Assembly (NCBI GenBank): GCA_038325105.1
Contig: JBBQIR010000019.1
Coordinates: 1 to 31,478, forward strand
Length of the DNA stretch: 31,478 nucleotides
DNA from: WSXY01 sp038325105
GTDB lineage: Bacteria > Actinomycetota > Coriobacteriia > Anaerosomatales > Anaerosomataceae
Direction of reading: 5' to 3'
Part shown: piece after piece, positions 7,387 to 15,489 of the stretch
Layout of the letters: each line of letters opens with the position of its first letter
Position numbering within the stretch: position 1 is the first letter of the stretch
Notes under the pieces: model-generated
The model's database searches: none
The model's input: only the letters and a program-made list of their open reading frames with translations
Told to the model about the DNA's origin: nothing
Made by a program: the position numbers and the translations under genes

Positions 7387-7708
7387 GGCGCTCGCCCTCG
7401 ACATGCTCATTGCTGCGAGAAAAGCCCGGGCGTACCTCGACAAGAGCAGGGTCGAGGACCTCGAGACCGACACCCTCGTCCAAGATGCGATCGTGCGACA
7501 GCTCGGCATCCTTGGCGAAGCGGCTGCGAGAATCTCGGACGAGTACCGGGCCACCTACGCGGACGTGCCCTGGCGCGATATCGTCGGCATGCGTAATCGG
7601 CTGGTACACGACTATTGGGATATCGACGTCGGCGAGGTATGGCGAACCGTCGCCAACGACCTCCCCGGCCTCATCGACATGCTGGTGAGCCAGATACCAC
7701 CCGAGTAG
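7373..7708 (+). CDS. HEPN (HepT/DUF86-like) toxin of the MNT/HEPN pair
   Basis: 111 residues, all-helical, with the HepT signature RX4HXY: Arg74, His79 and Tyr81 in RNRLVHDYWD. HEPN toxins of this family are RNases, and the tyrosine is the residue AMPylated by the partner MNT protein in characterised systems. The conserved GEAAARIS (residues about 48-55) is also typical. The start is ATG at 7373, inside the end of the upstream gene (overlap 7373-7386), so translation is probably coupled; no separate ribosome site is needed. A strong bidirectional hairpin follows the stop. All active residues appear intact, so the toxin is probably functional. Confidence 0.9.
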   Translation: MWRDEALALDMLIAARKARAYLDKSRVEDLETDTLVQDAIVRQLGILGEAAARISDEYRATYADVPWRDIVGMRNRLVHDYWDIDVGEVWRTVANDLPGLIDMLVSQIPPE

Positions 7709-7731
7709 CCCCTACCTGCACCTGCGAACAC

Positions 7732-7767
7732 GTGGGCCGCCCGGCTTGAAGCGACCCGGCGGCCCAC
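7732..7767. terminator. Bidirectional hairpin between convergent genes
   Basis: Perfect 10-bp arms GTGGGCCGCC (7732-7741) and GGCGGCCCAC (7758-7767) with a 16-base loop, placed between the HEPN gene and the convergent protease gene. There is no long T-tract on either side, but the position fits a shared terminator. Confidence 0.65.
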
Positions 7768-7815
7768 GCACGATCGACTCATCTGTGGCGGGAGCGATCC
7801 CCGCGATTCCCCGTA

Positions 7816-10800
7816 CTACTCGATGGCGCTCATGACTTGCGAACGAACAGCCGAACTCACAGCCGACGTCCCGCCGATGAACTGCACTGTCTGAATCGAC
7901 TTCTTGTTGACCCAGAGCGGTCCGCGAGCGGATGCCGAGAGTGAGTTCGGATCGGTCAGCAGGATCGGAGACCGCTCGTGGCCGAGCATGACTCCGGCCG
8001 AGAGGGCATCGGCGAACAGAACACCGGTGGTGATCCCAACGCCATCCCAGTGCAGCCCGTTGTTGACGCCGAAGGACGCGATCAGCGCGGCCGTCTCGTA
8101 GCGGTCGACACCGCCCTTGCGCTGCACGTTCGACTCGCCGAGCAAGCTCTTGAGGGCCGCCTCCATACCACCGGAGACCGCGCTTGAACCGCCGAGGATC
8201 ACCGCAGAGGTGGCCTCATCCGGCACATCGATCATCCCCGCCGGGTTAGACAGCACGACCGGCCATCCCTTGTGCGCCGCGAGCGGTGCTGCCGCAAGCG
8301 CGTCGGGGTAGTTCGCGCCGGTGGTCACCAGTACCGTTCCGTCGTAATCGGGATTGAGATCGATCACTTCGCGAGCCACCGCCGCAGCCGTTTCGTACCG
8401 GTCCCGGCCAGAAAGGCGCGTGAGAGTCCCTGAAGTTACCGTGTCCATGATCTGCCCGACCACATAACTGCCAACCGCGGACTGACCCCCGAGAACGTAC
8501 ACGCGGCTCGGATCCAGCCGCTCGATCTCGGCGAGAACGACCGCGGGCATCTTCGACGGGTCCGTGAGCAGAATCGGCCCGTCGACCACGCCGGCGAGCG
8601 CAGTACCACCAAGCGCGTCGGGCCAGTTGCGCCCGGTGGCGACGACGACCGTCGTGGCACCATCGGGATACGCCTTCTTTGACGCAGCCACTGAGGTAGC
8701 GTAGCGGTCCGAACCCGCGACACTCACCGAGGTCGGCTCACCCCGGAGGAGTTCGAACTCGACCATGACGGGTTCGCTGACGTTGCCAAGCGTGTCCTCT
8801 GCCCAGTAGGTGAGCGTGTGTGACTTCGCCGGGAGCGTGATTACCGCAGTGGCGCTGTCCCCGAGCACAACCGTTGGCGCGTCGTCGTTAAAGGCATAGC
8901 TGATGGAGGCGACCCCGCTATGGTCAGTCGCCGTGAGTGATATCTCGGCACGCCCCGTGTACGACCCGGCGTTATCGTCCGTCACAACCGGCCCGATTAC
9001 GTCACCGAGTGCCGCTGCAGCGTTCGCACGGCCCCCGGAGACGCATCGCCCGTCAAGCTGGGGCAGTTTATCCGAGCTGACCATGATCGCATTCTTGAGG
9101 TCCGCCGAGGTCGCATCGGGCCACTGCGAGAGCGCGAGGGCGGCGATGCCGGAGATGTGCGGCGTGGCCATAGATGTTCCACTGAACCATGAGTACGCCT
9201 CGGCATAGTCGGCTGCTGACCACGTGCCTTCAACGACGTTCAGATCGTCGATAGCAACGCCGGTGAAACCGAACTCCGAGGATACCGTCTCGTCGCTGGC
9301 GAAGGCGAAGGCGACGTACACCGACGACTGGCCGGCAAAGGCGGACATATCCGCTACGGCGGGCACGAAGCCGGGCTCCCAATCGCCGCTGAAACCGGAC
9401 AAGGTCGTCAGCGTCGTCCAGTTTGATCCGTCAGTCGAAGCCAGGACGCTCATCTCGTCCAGGTCAGGTTCGGTCTCGTAGAACGCCTGGAAGAGCGCCG
9501 CCACGTTGCCCGTTGCCGCGCTCAGGTCCATCGGGGCGGCGAGCTTCAGTAACGACCGCTCATTGTCGCTGTAGCCGATGACTCCCGCTGCGGTGGGTGC
9601 CGAGACGGCCCACTTCGTAGTGAGTGCCCAGGGCGTCACGTCGTAGTCCGTGGCATCCCACGCCGAGAGATCGGAGAAGTCATCCCGCAGGTAGCTCGCA
9701 AGCTCCACAACCTCGACGTCATCGACCATGGCCCCCGTGTAGCCGAACTTGGAGTCTATGGAGTCATCGCTCGTGAAGCTGAATGCGAGGTACACGCTTG
9801 AGTCCCCGGCGAATGCGCCGAGGTCGGCGTCGATCGTGACAATCCCCGACGAATAGCCCGAGCGCTCGGCGACCTTGGTCCACGCGGTGCCGTCTGCTGA
9901 GGCCCAGGCGTTCAGGAAGTCGAAGCCCGACTCAGTCTCGTAGAGCGCCTGGAACCGCAAGACCGGATCTGTCATGCCTGAGAGGTCCACCGGCGCATTC
10001 AGTTGTGCCCACGCGTTCTCGTCGTTCTTGTACGACATGTGCACAAGGGCCGCAGGTTCGGAGGAGAACCACTCGTCGCTGACCTGCCACGGGAGCTTCA
10101 CGAATGAGCTCAAGTCCCAATCGGAGGCGTTGTCGCACGCGGATACGGGAAGTGCGTTCGTGATCGTCGGCACGAATGCCGGTGCCGGACCCGCGACCGT
10201 GCTGAGGACCTCCTCGCCGGGCGCGAAAACGTCAACGTTGTTCTGACCCCAGTTCGAGAACCATGCGATCTCGTCATAGTGGTCGGTCGCACCGACCGAG
10301 AGGATGTTCGGCAGGTCGTATCCAGCCGGGTAGAAGCCGCCCGAGTCTATATCCATGCCGTCGTTTCCGGCAGCGGCCACAAAAAGCCCGTCCGTGTTGG
10401 CGATGGCATCGTAGAGAACCTGCTCCCAGGGACCGCCACCCCACGAGTTCGACATGATGTCGGCACCCATCATGTCCGCGTAGTAGATGGCGTCGACGGC
10501 GCCCCACGTGTCTCCATACCCATCGGCCGAGAGGAACTTGAGGGCCATGATGCGAACGTCCCACGCTACACCGGCAACCCCGACACCGTTATCGCCCACA
10601 CCGCCGATAGTGCCCGAGCAGTGTGTGCCGTGACTGTGGTCGTCGAGTGGATCGCTGTCGTAGTTGAAGAAGTCGTATCCGTAGACGTCGTCGACGTAGC
10701 CGTTCTCGTCATCATCGATGCCGTTGCCGGCGATCTCACCGGCGTTCGTCCACATGTTGTCAGCGAGGTCGGGATGGCGGTAGTCGACGCCGGTATCGAT

Positions 10801-11340
10801 GACGGCGACGACGACCTCGCTACTGCCGGTCTGCGTGTCCCACGCCTCCGGTGCGTCGATGTCGGCGTCATCAAGGCCACCCGTCTGACCTTCGTTGTGC
10901 ATGCCCCAGAGGTCCGGGAGGCGCGGGTCATCGGGCATCGCTGCGATCGAGTGGAGGTAGTTAGGCTGCGCGTACGCTACACCCGGCAGATCACGATACC
11001 GACGCGCGGCGGTCTCGGCGGAAACGCCCTTGGGCAGCCGAGCCTTCTGCAGACCAGGAACGCCCTCGCTGGATGCGATCACCGTCGCGCCGATCGCCTT
11101 GTGCGCTTCAGAAAGCGATGCCGTGCTGATTCCCGCGCTGAACTTGACGAGCACTTCACCCTCAACATACGGGTAACCAGCGGCATCGACCGGGAACCCC
11201 TCAGGCGCCTTTGTCGGCGCACCTGCAGGTCTCGCCGACGCTGTCGCTCCGCCAGCTGCAGCGACGGGCACTACACCCAGACACAGTGCGAACACAAGAA
11301 CCAGGCGCACTACTCGAAATCGCAAATCCAAACCTCGCAT
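7816..11340 (-). CDS. Secreted subtilase (S8) with split catalytic domain and three CWB2 repeats
   Basis: 1174 residues. Order: signal peptide (1 to about 32), an I9-like prodomain (about 55-130, VEGEVLVKF to YAQPNY), then the S8 domain with Asp182 in VAVIDTGVDYRHPDL, His237 in HSHGTHCSG, Asn326 in AAAGNDG and Ser723 in FSGTSMATPHISG. About 330 residues (383-713) are inserted between VFAPGEEVLSTV and the serine strand, which normally follow directly. The insert is two related modules of about 155 residues, each with a D-x-S-x-F/WD start, an FQAxYETE strand and an ending like FGxTGxxxDDxxVVE, as in MAM/laminin-like sandwiches of secreted proteases. After the S8 domain come an Ig-like region (about 785-860) and three cell-wall-binding type 2 repeats (about 866 to the end) that would hold the enzyme in the wall. 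The start is ATG at 11340 with GGGGGAG upstream. Confidence 0.93.
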   Translation of the reverse strand: MRGLDLRFRVVRLVLVFALCLGVVPVAAAGGATASARPAGAPTKAPEGFPVDAAGYPYVEGEVLVKFSAGISTASLSEAHKAIGATVIASSEGVPGLQKARLPKGVSAETAARRYRDLPGVAYAQPNYLHSIAAMPDDPRLPDLWGMHNEGQTGGLDDADIDAPEAWDTQTGSSEVVVAVIDTGVDYRHPDLADNMWTNAGEIAGNGIDDDENGYVDDVYGYDFFNYDSDPLDDHSHGTHCSGTIGGVGDNGVGVAGVAWDVRIMALKFLSADGYGDTWGAVDAIYYADMMGADIMSNSWGGGPWEQVLYDAIANTDGLFVAAAGNDGMDIDSGGFYPAGYDLPNILSVGATDHYDEIAWFSNWGQNNVDVFAPGEEVLSTVAGPAPAFVPTITNALPVSACDNASDWDLSSFVKLPWQVSDEWFSSEPAALVHMSYKNDENAWAQLNAPVDLSGMTDPVLRFQALYETESGFDFLNAWASADGTAWTKVAERSGYSSGIVTIDADLGAFAGDSSVYLAFSFTSDDSIDSKFGYTGAMVDDVEVVELASYLRDDFSDLSAWDATDYDVTPWALTTKWAVSAPTAAGVIGYSDNERSLLKLAAPMDLSAATGNVAALFQAFYETEPDLDEMSVLASTDGSNWTTLTTLSGFSGDWEPGFVPAVADMSAFAGQSSVYVAFAFASDETVSSEFGFTGVAIDDLNVVEGTWSAADYAEAYSWFSGTSMATPHISGIAALALSQWPDATSADLKNAIMVSSDKLPQLDGRCVSGGRANAAAALGDVIGPVVTDDNAGSYTGRAEISLTATDHSGVASISYAFNDDAPTVVLGDSATAVITLPAKSHTLTYWAEDTLGNVSEPVMVEFELLRGEPTSVSVAGSDRYATSVAASKKAYPDGATTVVVATGRNWPDALGGTALAGVVDGPILLTDPSKMPAVVLAEIERLDPSRVYVLGGQSAVGSYVVGQIMDTVTSGTLTRLSGRDRYETAAAVAREVIDLNPDYDGTVLVTTGANYPDALAAAPLAAHKGWPVVLSNPAGMIDVPDEATSAVILGGSSAVSGGMEAALKSLLGESNVQRKGGVDRYETAALIASFGVNNGLHWDGVGITTGVLFADALSAGVMLGHERSPILLTDPNSLSASARGPLWVNKKSIQTVQFIGGTSAVSSAVRSQVMSAIE

Positions 11341-11525
11341 TGGACTCCCCCTCGCTATGTGTCCCAACCTAGAGCGATGCGTCAGACGCGCGCTTTGATA
11401 ACACTAGCATCCCGAGATTGACCGCAGGCATACAAATTATTGGTGCAGAGTCAGCATTCTGACGATCGGAGTAATCGCCCGGTTCGCGCGAATCGCGTGC
11501 GCACACATGCGAGAGCAAGGGCGCC
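11341..11525. other. Intergenic region between polA and the subtilase gene
   Basis: 185 bases. It must hold the end of the polA transcript and the subtilase promoter. A perfect 10-bp palindrome TTCGCGCGAA lies at 11483-11492, and a near-perfect 7-bp hairpin at 11493-11512 (TCGCGTG/CATGCGA, one mismatch), which may end the polA mRNA. An AT-rich patch at 11430-11442 could be part of a promoter, but I see no convincing -35/-10 pair. Confidence 0.35.
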
Positions 11526-14201
11526 CTACTTCGCGCTCGCCCAGTTGGTGCCGGAGCCAACCGTGACTTCGAGCGGTACCGCAAGCTTCGCGACGTCACC
11601 CATAGCCTCGCGCACCATCACCGAGAGGCGTTCGAGTTCGACCGGCGGCGCTTCGAAGACAAGTTCGTCGTGCACCTGGAGCACCATGCGCGCCGAGAAC
11701 TCCTCGGCACGAAGACGGCGGTCGACTTCGATCATCGCCAACTTCATGATGTCTGCGGCGCTCCCCTGCATGGGGTGGTTCATCGCCGTTCGTTCGCCGA
11801 ACGAACGCAGATTGAAGTTGGAACTTGCCAGTTCCGGTATCGGGCGACGACGACCGAACATCGTGACGGCGAAGCCCTCGCGGTGCGCCTCGGCCACCGT
11901 ACGATCCAGGAACGAGCGCACCTGCGGGTACGCTGCGAAATAGCGATCGATCATCTCCTGCGCCTCTGCGTAGCCGATCTTGAGCGTGTCCCCGAGCCCG
12001 TGCGCGCTCTGCCCGTACACGATGCCGAAGTTGACCGCTTTCGCGCGACGCCGCATCTCCGGGGTCACGGCGGCGGCGTCCACGCCGAACACACGGGACG
12101 CTGTCGCCGCGTGGAAGTCACGGCCCGATGTGAACGCCTCGATGAGGCCGGTGTCCTGCGACAGGTGCGCGAGCACCCGAAGCTCGATCTGCGAGTAGTC
12201 GGCGGAGACCATGAGATCGCCCGCGACCGGCGGCACGAACGCAGCGCGAATGCGCAACCCGAGCGGAGTCCGCACGGGGATGTTCTGGAGGTTGGGGTTG
12301 CTGCTCGAGAGCCGACCGGTCGCCGCCACCGTCTGGTTGAACGATGTGTGCAGCCGCCCGTCTTCGCCCACCAGTCGCGGGAGCGCCTCAATGTAGGTGC
12401 TTCTGAGCTTCGTGAGTTCGCGGTATTCGATGACCTTGCCGGCAATCGGGAACGCAGCGGCCAGACCGCCGAGCACTGACGCATCAGTGGAGTAGCCGGT
12501 CTTGGTGCGCTTGCCTGAGGGCAGGCCGAGCTTGTCGAAGAGCACCTCGCCGAGCTGCTTGGGCGAATCGATGTTGAACTCCATGCCCGCAAGCCCGAGA
12601 ATCTCGCTGCGGAGCGCCTCGATACCGGCGCCGGTCTCATCGGCAAGCGATCGCAAGACGGTGCGGTCGACGCCGACGCCGACCTCCTCCATTCGCACGA
12701 GCACCGGCAGGAGCGCCATCTCGCAGCGGCGAAAGACGTCGAGCGACTCCTCGCGAGCGAGCGACGCGTCAAGGAGCGGCGCGATCTCCGCGACAGCCTG
12801 CGCGTGATCGGCCGCGGTAGCGCTGTCGGGAAGCCGCCTGCCGAGGAGTTCGCCGGTAAGCATTTGCAGGTCGTAGGTGGGGCGGTTCGACGCGAGGACA
12901 TACGCCGCGATGCTGCAGTCGAAGAGCCGCTCGGCGTCAAGCGCGTCGCTCGCGCTGTGGTCCCGCGATTCGACGCTGCCCGGCGGGCAGTCGGCCTCAA
13001 CGAGCGCCTTCATGTCAGCCGCCGCGAGCCTGCAGCTGCCGAGGAGGTCGTGCCACGCCGCGTCCGCGTCGGCACCCCGCAGCGACGCGACCGTGCCACC
13101 GTGAGCGACGGCTATTTCGCGCTCGTCAACGAAGAGGCACTCGCCGCCGCCATCGGCGGTCGCGAGGCCGATCCAACCGGCCGGGGGCGACTCAACGAGC
13201 GAGCGCACCCAATCGCGCGCGGGCGAACCCTCGAGCACGCGCCATGCGACCTCCGGCTCGCCCGCAGGTTCCTCGCCGACTGCAGGCGCAGACGCACTCG
13301 CCGCCGCACTCGCGTCAGCCACCCTGCGCTTCGCAAGCGCGAAGACCCGGTCCGCAAGCGCGGTGAAGGCGAAGCTCGTGAACACGCGGAGGACCTCGGC
13401 GCTGTCGAACTCACCGAAACTCACCGCATTCAGGTCGATATCGAAGGGCACGTCGCAACGGATCGTGGCGACGACGCGGCTCGCAAGCGCGCTGCCCGAG
13501 TGCTCTCGAAGGTTCTCGCCAAGCTTGCCCTTGATCTCACCGGCATGCTCAAGCACGGAGTCGAGCGTGCCGTACTCCTGAAGTAGCTTCGCGGCGGTCT
13601 TCTCGCCCACGCCGGGCACGCCCGGGATGTTATCGGACGTGTCCCCCTTCAGGCCAAGGAAGTCCGCGACCTGGCCTGGCCCGATGCCGTAGCGCGCAAT
13701 GACCGCATCGGTGTCGTAGATGAAGATGTCGGTGATGCCCTTCTTCGTGCTGACAACCTGCACGTCGTCGTTCACAAGCTGCAGCGCGTCCTTGTCGCCC
13801 GTGACCAGCAGCACGTGCATCCCGGCCGCAGCACCGCGTACGGCAAGCGTGCCGAGAATATCGTCGCCCTCCCAGCCATCGACCTCCACGATCGGCACAC
13901 CGAGCGCGGTGATGACTTCCTTCACCATCGGGAACTGCACCCTGAGTTCGTCGGCAGTCGGCGGGCGATGAATCTTGTACACCGCAAGCGCCTCGGTACG
14001 GAATGCGGGCTTCCCGCGGTCGAACGCGACCACCACCGCGTCGGGCTTCAGGTCGGCCGCCATCTTCACCAACATCGACGTGAAGCCGAAGACGGCGTTG
14101 GTGGGCCGCCCGTCCGGTGCCGTCATAGTCGGCGGCAGTCCGTGGAACGCGCGGTGGAGCAGGCTGTTGCCGTCGATGACGGCTAGGGTACGTTTGTCCA
14201 T
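11526..14201 (-). CDS. polA: DNA polymerase I
   Basis: 891 residues. Residues 1 to about 290 are the 5'-3' exonuclease (DGNSLLHRAFHG at the N-terminus, VDGWEGDDILGTLA, VTGDKDALQLV, FLGLKGDTSDNIPGVPGVGEKTA). The middle part occupies the place of the 3'-5' exonuclease but lacks the DxE metal site, so proofreading is probably absent, as in many actinobacterial and Bacillus enzymes. The polymerase domain has motif A (DYSQIELRVLAHLS), motif B (RRRAKAVNFGIVYGQSAHGLG region) and motif C (LQVHDELVFEAP). The start is ATG at 14201; longer starts run into the divergent gene. There is no Shine-Dalgarno, but TAGAAT sits seven bases before the ATG, so the mRNA is probably leaderless. It acts in Okazaki-fragment maturation and repair synthesis. 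Confidence 0.96.
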   Translation of the reverse strand: MDKRTLAVIDGNSLLHRAFHGLPPTMTAPDGRPTNAVFGFTSMLVKMAADLKPDAVVVAFDRGKPAFRTEALAVYKIHRPPTADELRVQFPMVKEVITALGVPIVEVDGWEGDDILGTLAVRGAAAGMHVLLVTGDKDALQLVNDDVQVVSTKKGITDIFIYDTDAVIARYGIGPGQVADFLGLKGDTSDNIPGVPGVGEKTAAKLLQEYGTLDSVLEHAGEIKGKLGENLREHSGSALASRVVATIRCDVPFDIDLNAVSFGEFDSAEVLRVFTSFAFTALADRVFALAKRRVADASAAASASAPAVGEEPAGEPEVAWRVLEGSPARDWVRSLVESPPAGWIGLATADGGGECLFVDEREIAVAHGGTVASLRGADADAAWHDLLGSCRLAAADMKALVEADCPPGSVESRDHSASDALDAERLFDCSIAAYVLASNRPTYDLQMLTGELLGRRLPDSATAADHAQAVAEIAPLLDASLAREESLDVFRRCEMALLPVLVRMEEVGVGVDRTVLRSLADETGAGIEALRSEILGLAGMEFNIDSPKQLGEVLFDKLGLPSGKRTKTGYSTDASVLGGLAAAFPIAGKVIEYRELTKLRSTYIEALPRLVGEDGRLHTSFNQTVAATGRLSSSNPNLQNIPVRTPLGLRIRAAFVPPVAGDLMVSADYSQIELRVLAHLSQDTGLIEAFTSGRDFHAATASRVFGVDAAAVTPEMRRRAKAVNFGIVYGQSAHGLGDTLKIGYAEAQEMIDRYFAAYPQVRSFLDRTVAEAHREGFAVTMFGRRRPIPELASSNFNLRSFGERTAMNHPMQGSAADIMKLAMIEVDRRLRAEEFSARMVLQVHDELVFEAPPVELERLSVMVREAMGDVAKLAVPLEVTVGSGTNWASAK

Positions 14202-14208
14202 GACACTG

Positions 14209-14214
14209 ATTCTA
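14209..14214 (-). promoter_or_regulatory. -10 box TAGAAT, leaderless start of polA
   Basis: On the minus strand TAGAAT is followed by seven bases and then the polA ATG. No ribosome site is present between them. A recognisable -35 is lacking. The divergent methyltransferase start is only 28 bases from the polA start, so the two control regions overlap. Confidence 0.5.
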
Positions 14215-14229
14215 TCCGAGAGGACCGAC

Positions 14230-14718
14230 ATGGGTTTCTTTAATTGGGCGGCACCGGCAGTCCGCAGGTTCGGCGATCGCTTCACACCCGGGAATTCGGC
14301 GCAGATCGCCGGCTGGCTCCGACCCGCGGTTGAACCCGGCGGGCGCGTCCTCGATGTCGGTGGTGGTGCCGGTCAGCTCGCCGTGCTGCTCGCGCGCGAA
14401 CTCAAAGCAACCGTCACGGTTCTCGACCCCACTCCCGAGATGATCGATCACGTCCCGAACACGCCGGGTGTATCGACGGTCACCGGCACGGCCGAGGACA
14501 TGCCGTTTCCCGACGACTCGTTCGACGCGGTGGTCGTCTCGGACGCCTTCCACCACTTCCGCGACCAAGAAGGCGCCGTGAGGGAGTTCGTACGCGTCAC
14601 GCCGGACGAGATGTGCGCATTCATGACTCGACAGGGTATCGAGGGACTGTGTGAGAAGCTACAGAAGGCCGATTATCGGTTCCTCGGCACGGTGAACAAG
14701 CCGGGGGATGCCGCCTAG
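14230..14718 (+). CDS. Class I SAM-dependent methyltransferase, apparently with an internal deletion
   Basis: 162 residues. The Rossmann motif I is intact (RVLDVGGGAGQLAVLL, about 39-54), as are motif II (TVLDPTPEM), the acidic residue after strand 3 (GTAEDMPFP) and motif IV (FDAVVVSDAFHHF). After VREFVRV (residues 117-123) the usual continuation, RPGG followed by another strand and helix, is missing; the sequence jumps to TPDEMCAFMTRQGIEG, which normally lies about 30-45 residues later. The frame is kept, so a shortened protein could be made, but loss of a central strand of the fold makes activity doubtful. The start is ATG at 14230 with GAGAGGA upstream. Its stop codon shares the bases CTAG with the stop of the convergent regulator gene. 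The substrate is unknown. Confidence 0.8.
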   Translation: MGFFNWAAPAVRRFGDRFTPGNSAQIAGWLRPAVEPGGRVLDVGGGAGQLAVLLARELKATVTVLDPTPEMIDHVPNTPGVSTVTGTAEDMPFPDDSFDAVVVSDAFHHFRDQEGAVREFVRVTPDEMCAFMTRQGIEGLCEKLQKADYRFLGTVNKPGDAA

Positions 14719-15386
14719 CTCTTCCAGAGGTACCCGACGTTGCGCACCGTCTCGAAGCGACGGGCAAGCTCGGGACCAAGCTTCGAGCGAACGCGTCGCA
14801 CGTGCACGTCGACCGTCCGGGAGCCGCCGAAGTAATCGCTTCCCCACACGCGGCGCAGGAGCACCTCTCGGCTGTAGACGCGGTTGGGGTGCGTCACGAG
14901 GAACATGAAGAGTGCGTATTCGAGATAGGTGAACTCAACCGGCACGCCGGCGATGTTCGCCTGATACGTGGCAAGGTTGAGCGTGAGGTCATCGACGCGG
15001 ATCACGTCCTGCGTTGCGGCCTCCTCGCCCGGCCACACAAGCGCACGAGCGCGGGCTGTAACCTCGGCGGCCGCGGCGCCGCGCAAGAGGAAGTCACTCG
15101 AGACTCGCACGGGAAGGCGAATCGAATCGAGGGCTTCGGGTTCGATCACCAGCAACAGACGCGTGTCGCTTCCGTCGGCCACGGCACTCTCCACGATTCC
15201 CGAGAGCACCTCGGGCGATCGCCCGGCATCCACGACGACGAGATCGACGAGCGAACGTGTCAGCGCCGAACGCAGATTGCCCGGCGTCGAATCAGCAACC
15301 TCGAAATCGAGGCGGCCAATCGCCTCCCGCATCCACGCGAGGGTATGAATGTCGTCCGAGACGAGCAGAACTCTCTTCATGTGCAC
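14715..15386 (-). CDS. glnR: GlnR-like OmpR-family orphan response regulator
   Basis: 223 residues. Residues about 3-120 form a receiver-like domain, 125-223 a winged-helix DNA-binding domain (YLEYALFMFLVTHPNRVYSR, RRVWGSDYFGGSRTVDVHVRR, TVRNVGYLW). The receiver is atypical: Asp53 in VVVDAGR is at the phosphorylation position, but the conserved lysine near its end is missing and no histidine kinase gene is nearby. The DxGR element and the order of segments recall actinobacterial GlnR, which controls nitrogen genes without classical phosphorylation, and the adjacent gene is glnA. The start is GTG at 15386 with GGGAGG eight bases upstream; ATG at 15380, six bases after a TAGACT box, is an alternative leaderless start. 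A terminator separates it from glnA, so it should have its own promoter. Confidence 0.75.
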   Translation of the reverse strand: MHMKRVLLVSDDIHTLAWMREAIGRLDFEVADSTPGNLRSALTRSLVDLVVVDAGRSPEVLSGIVESAVADGSDTRLLLVIEPEALDSIRLPVRVSSDFLLRGAAAAEVTARARALVWPGEEAATQDVIRVDDLTLNLATYQANIAGVPVEFTYLEYALFMFLVTHPNRVYSREVLLRRVWGSDYFGGSRTVDVHVRRVRSKLGPELARRFETVRNVGYLWKS

Positions 15387-15420
15387 AGTCTACGCCTCCC
15401 TCGCGGTTCTGAAACGAAGA

Positions 15421-15450
15421 GTGCCGGACGAGGTTTCCCTCGCCCGGCAC
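15421..15450 (-). terminator. Intrinsic terminator after glnA
   Basis: GTGCCGG and CGAGG (15421-15433) pair with CCTCG and CCGGCAC (15438-15450): 12 pairs with one mismatch and a TTTC loop. On the minus strand it is followed by a modestly T-rich stretch (TCTTCGTTTC). It lies between glnA and the GlnR-like gene. Confidence 0.7.
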
Positions 15451-15489
15451 CGTTGCCGTACATCAGTTCGCGCGCTCAGCAGGTACGTG

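Noticed and set aside
10279..11421. A 380-codon plus-strand frame opposite the subtilase N-terminus
   Set aside because: Antisense shadow in high-GC sequence; the subtilase motifs are on the other strand.
11341..11525. A cyclic-dinucleotide riboswitch before the subtilase gene
   Set aside because: The conserved GGGCAAACC-type elements of c-di-GMP riboswitches are not present.
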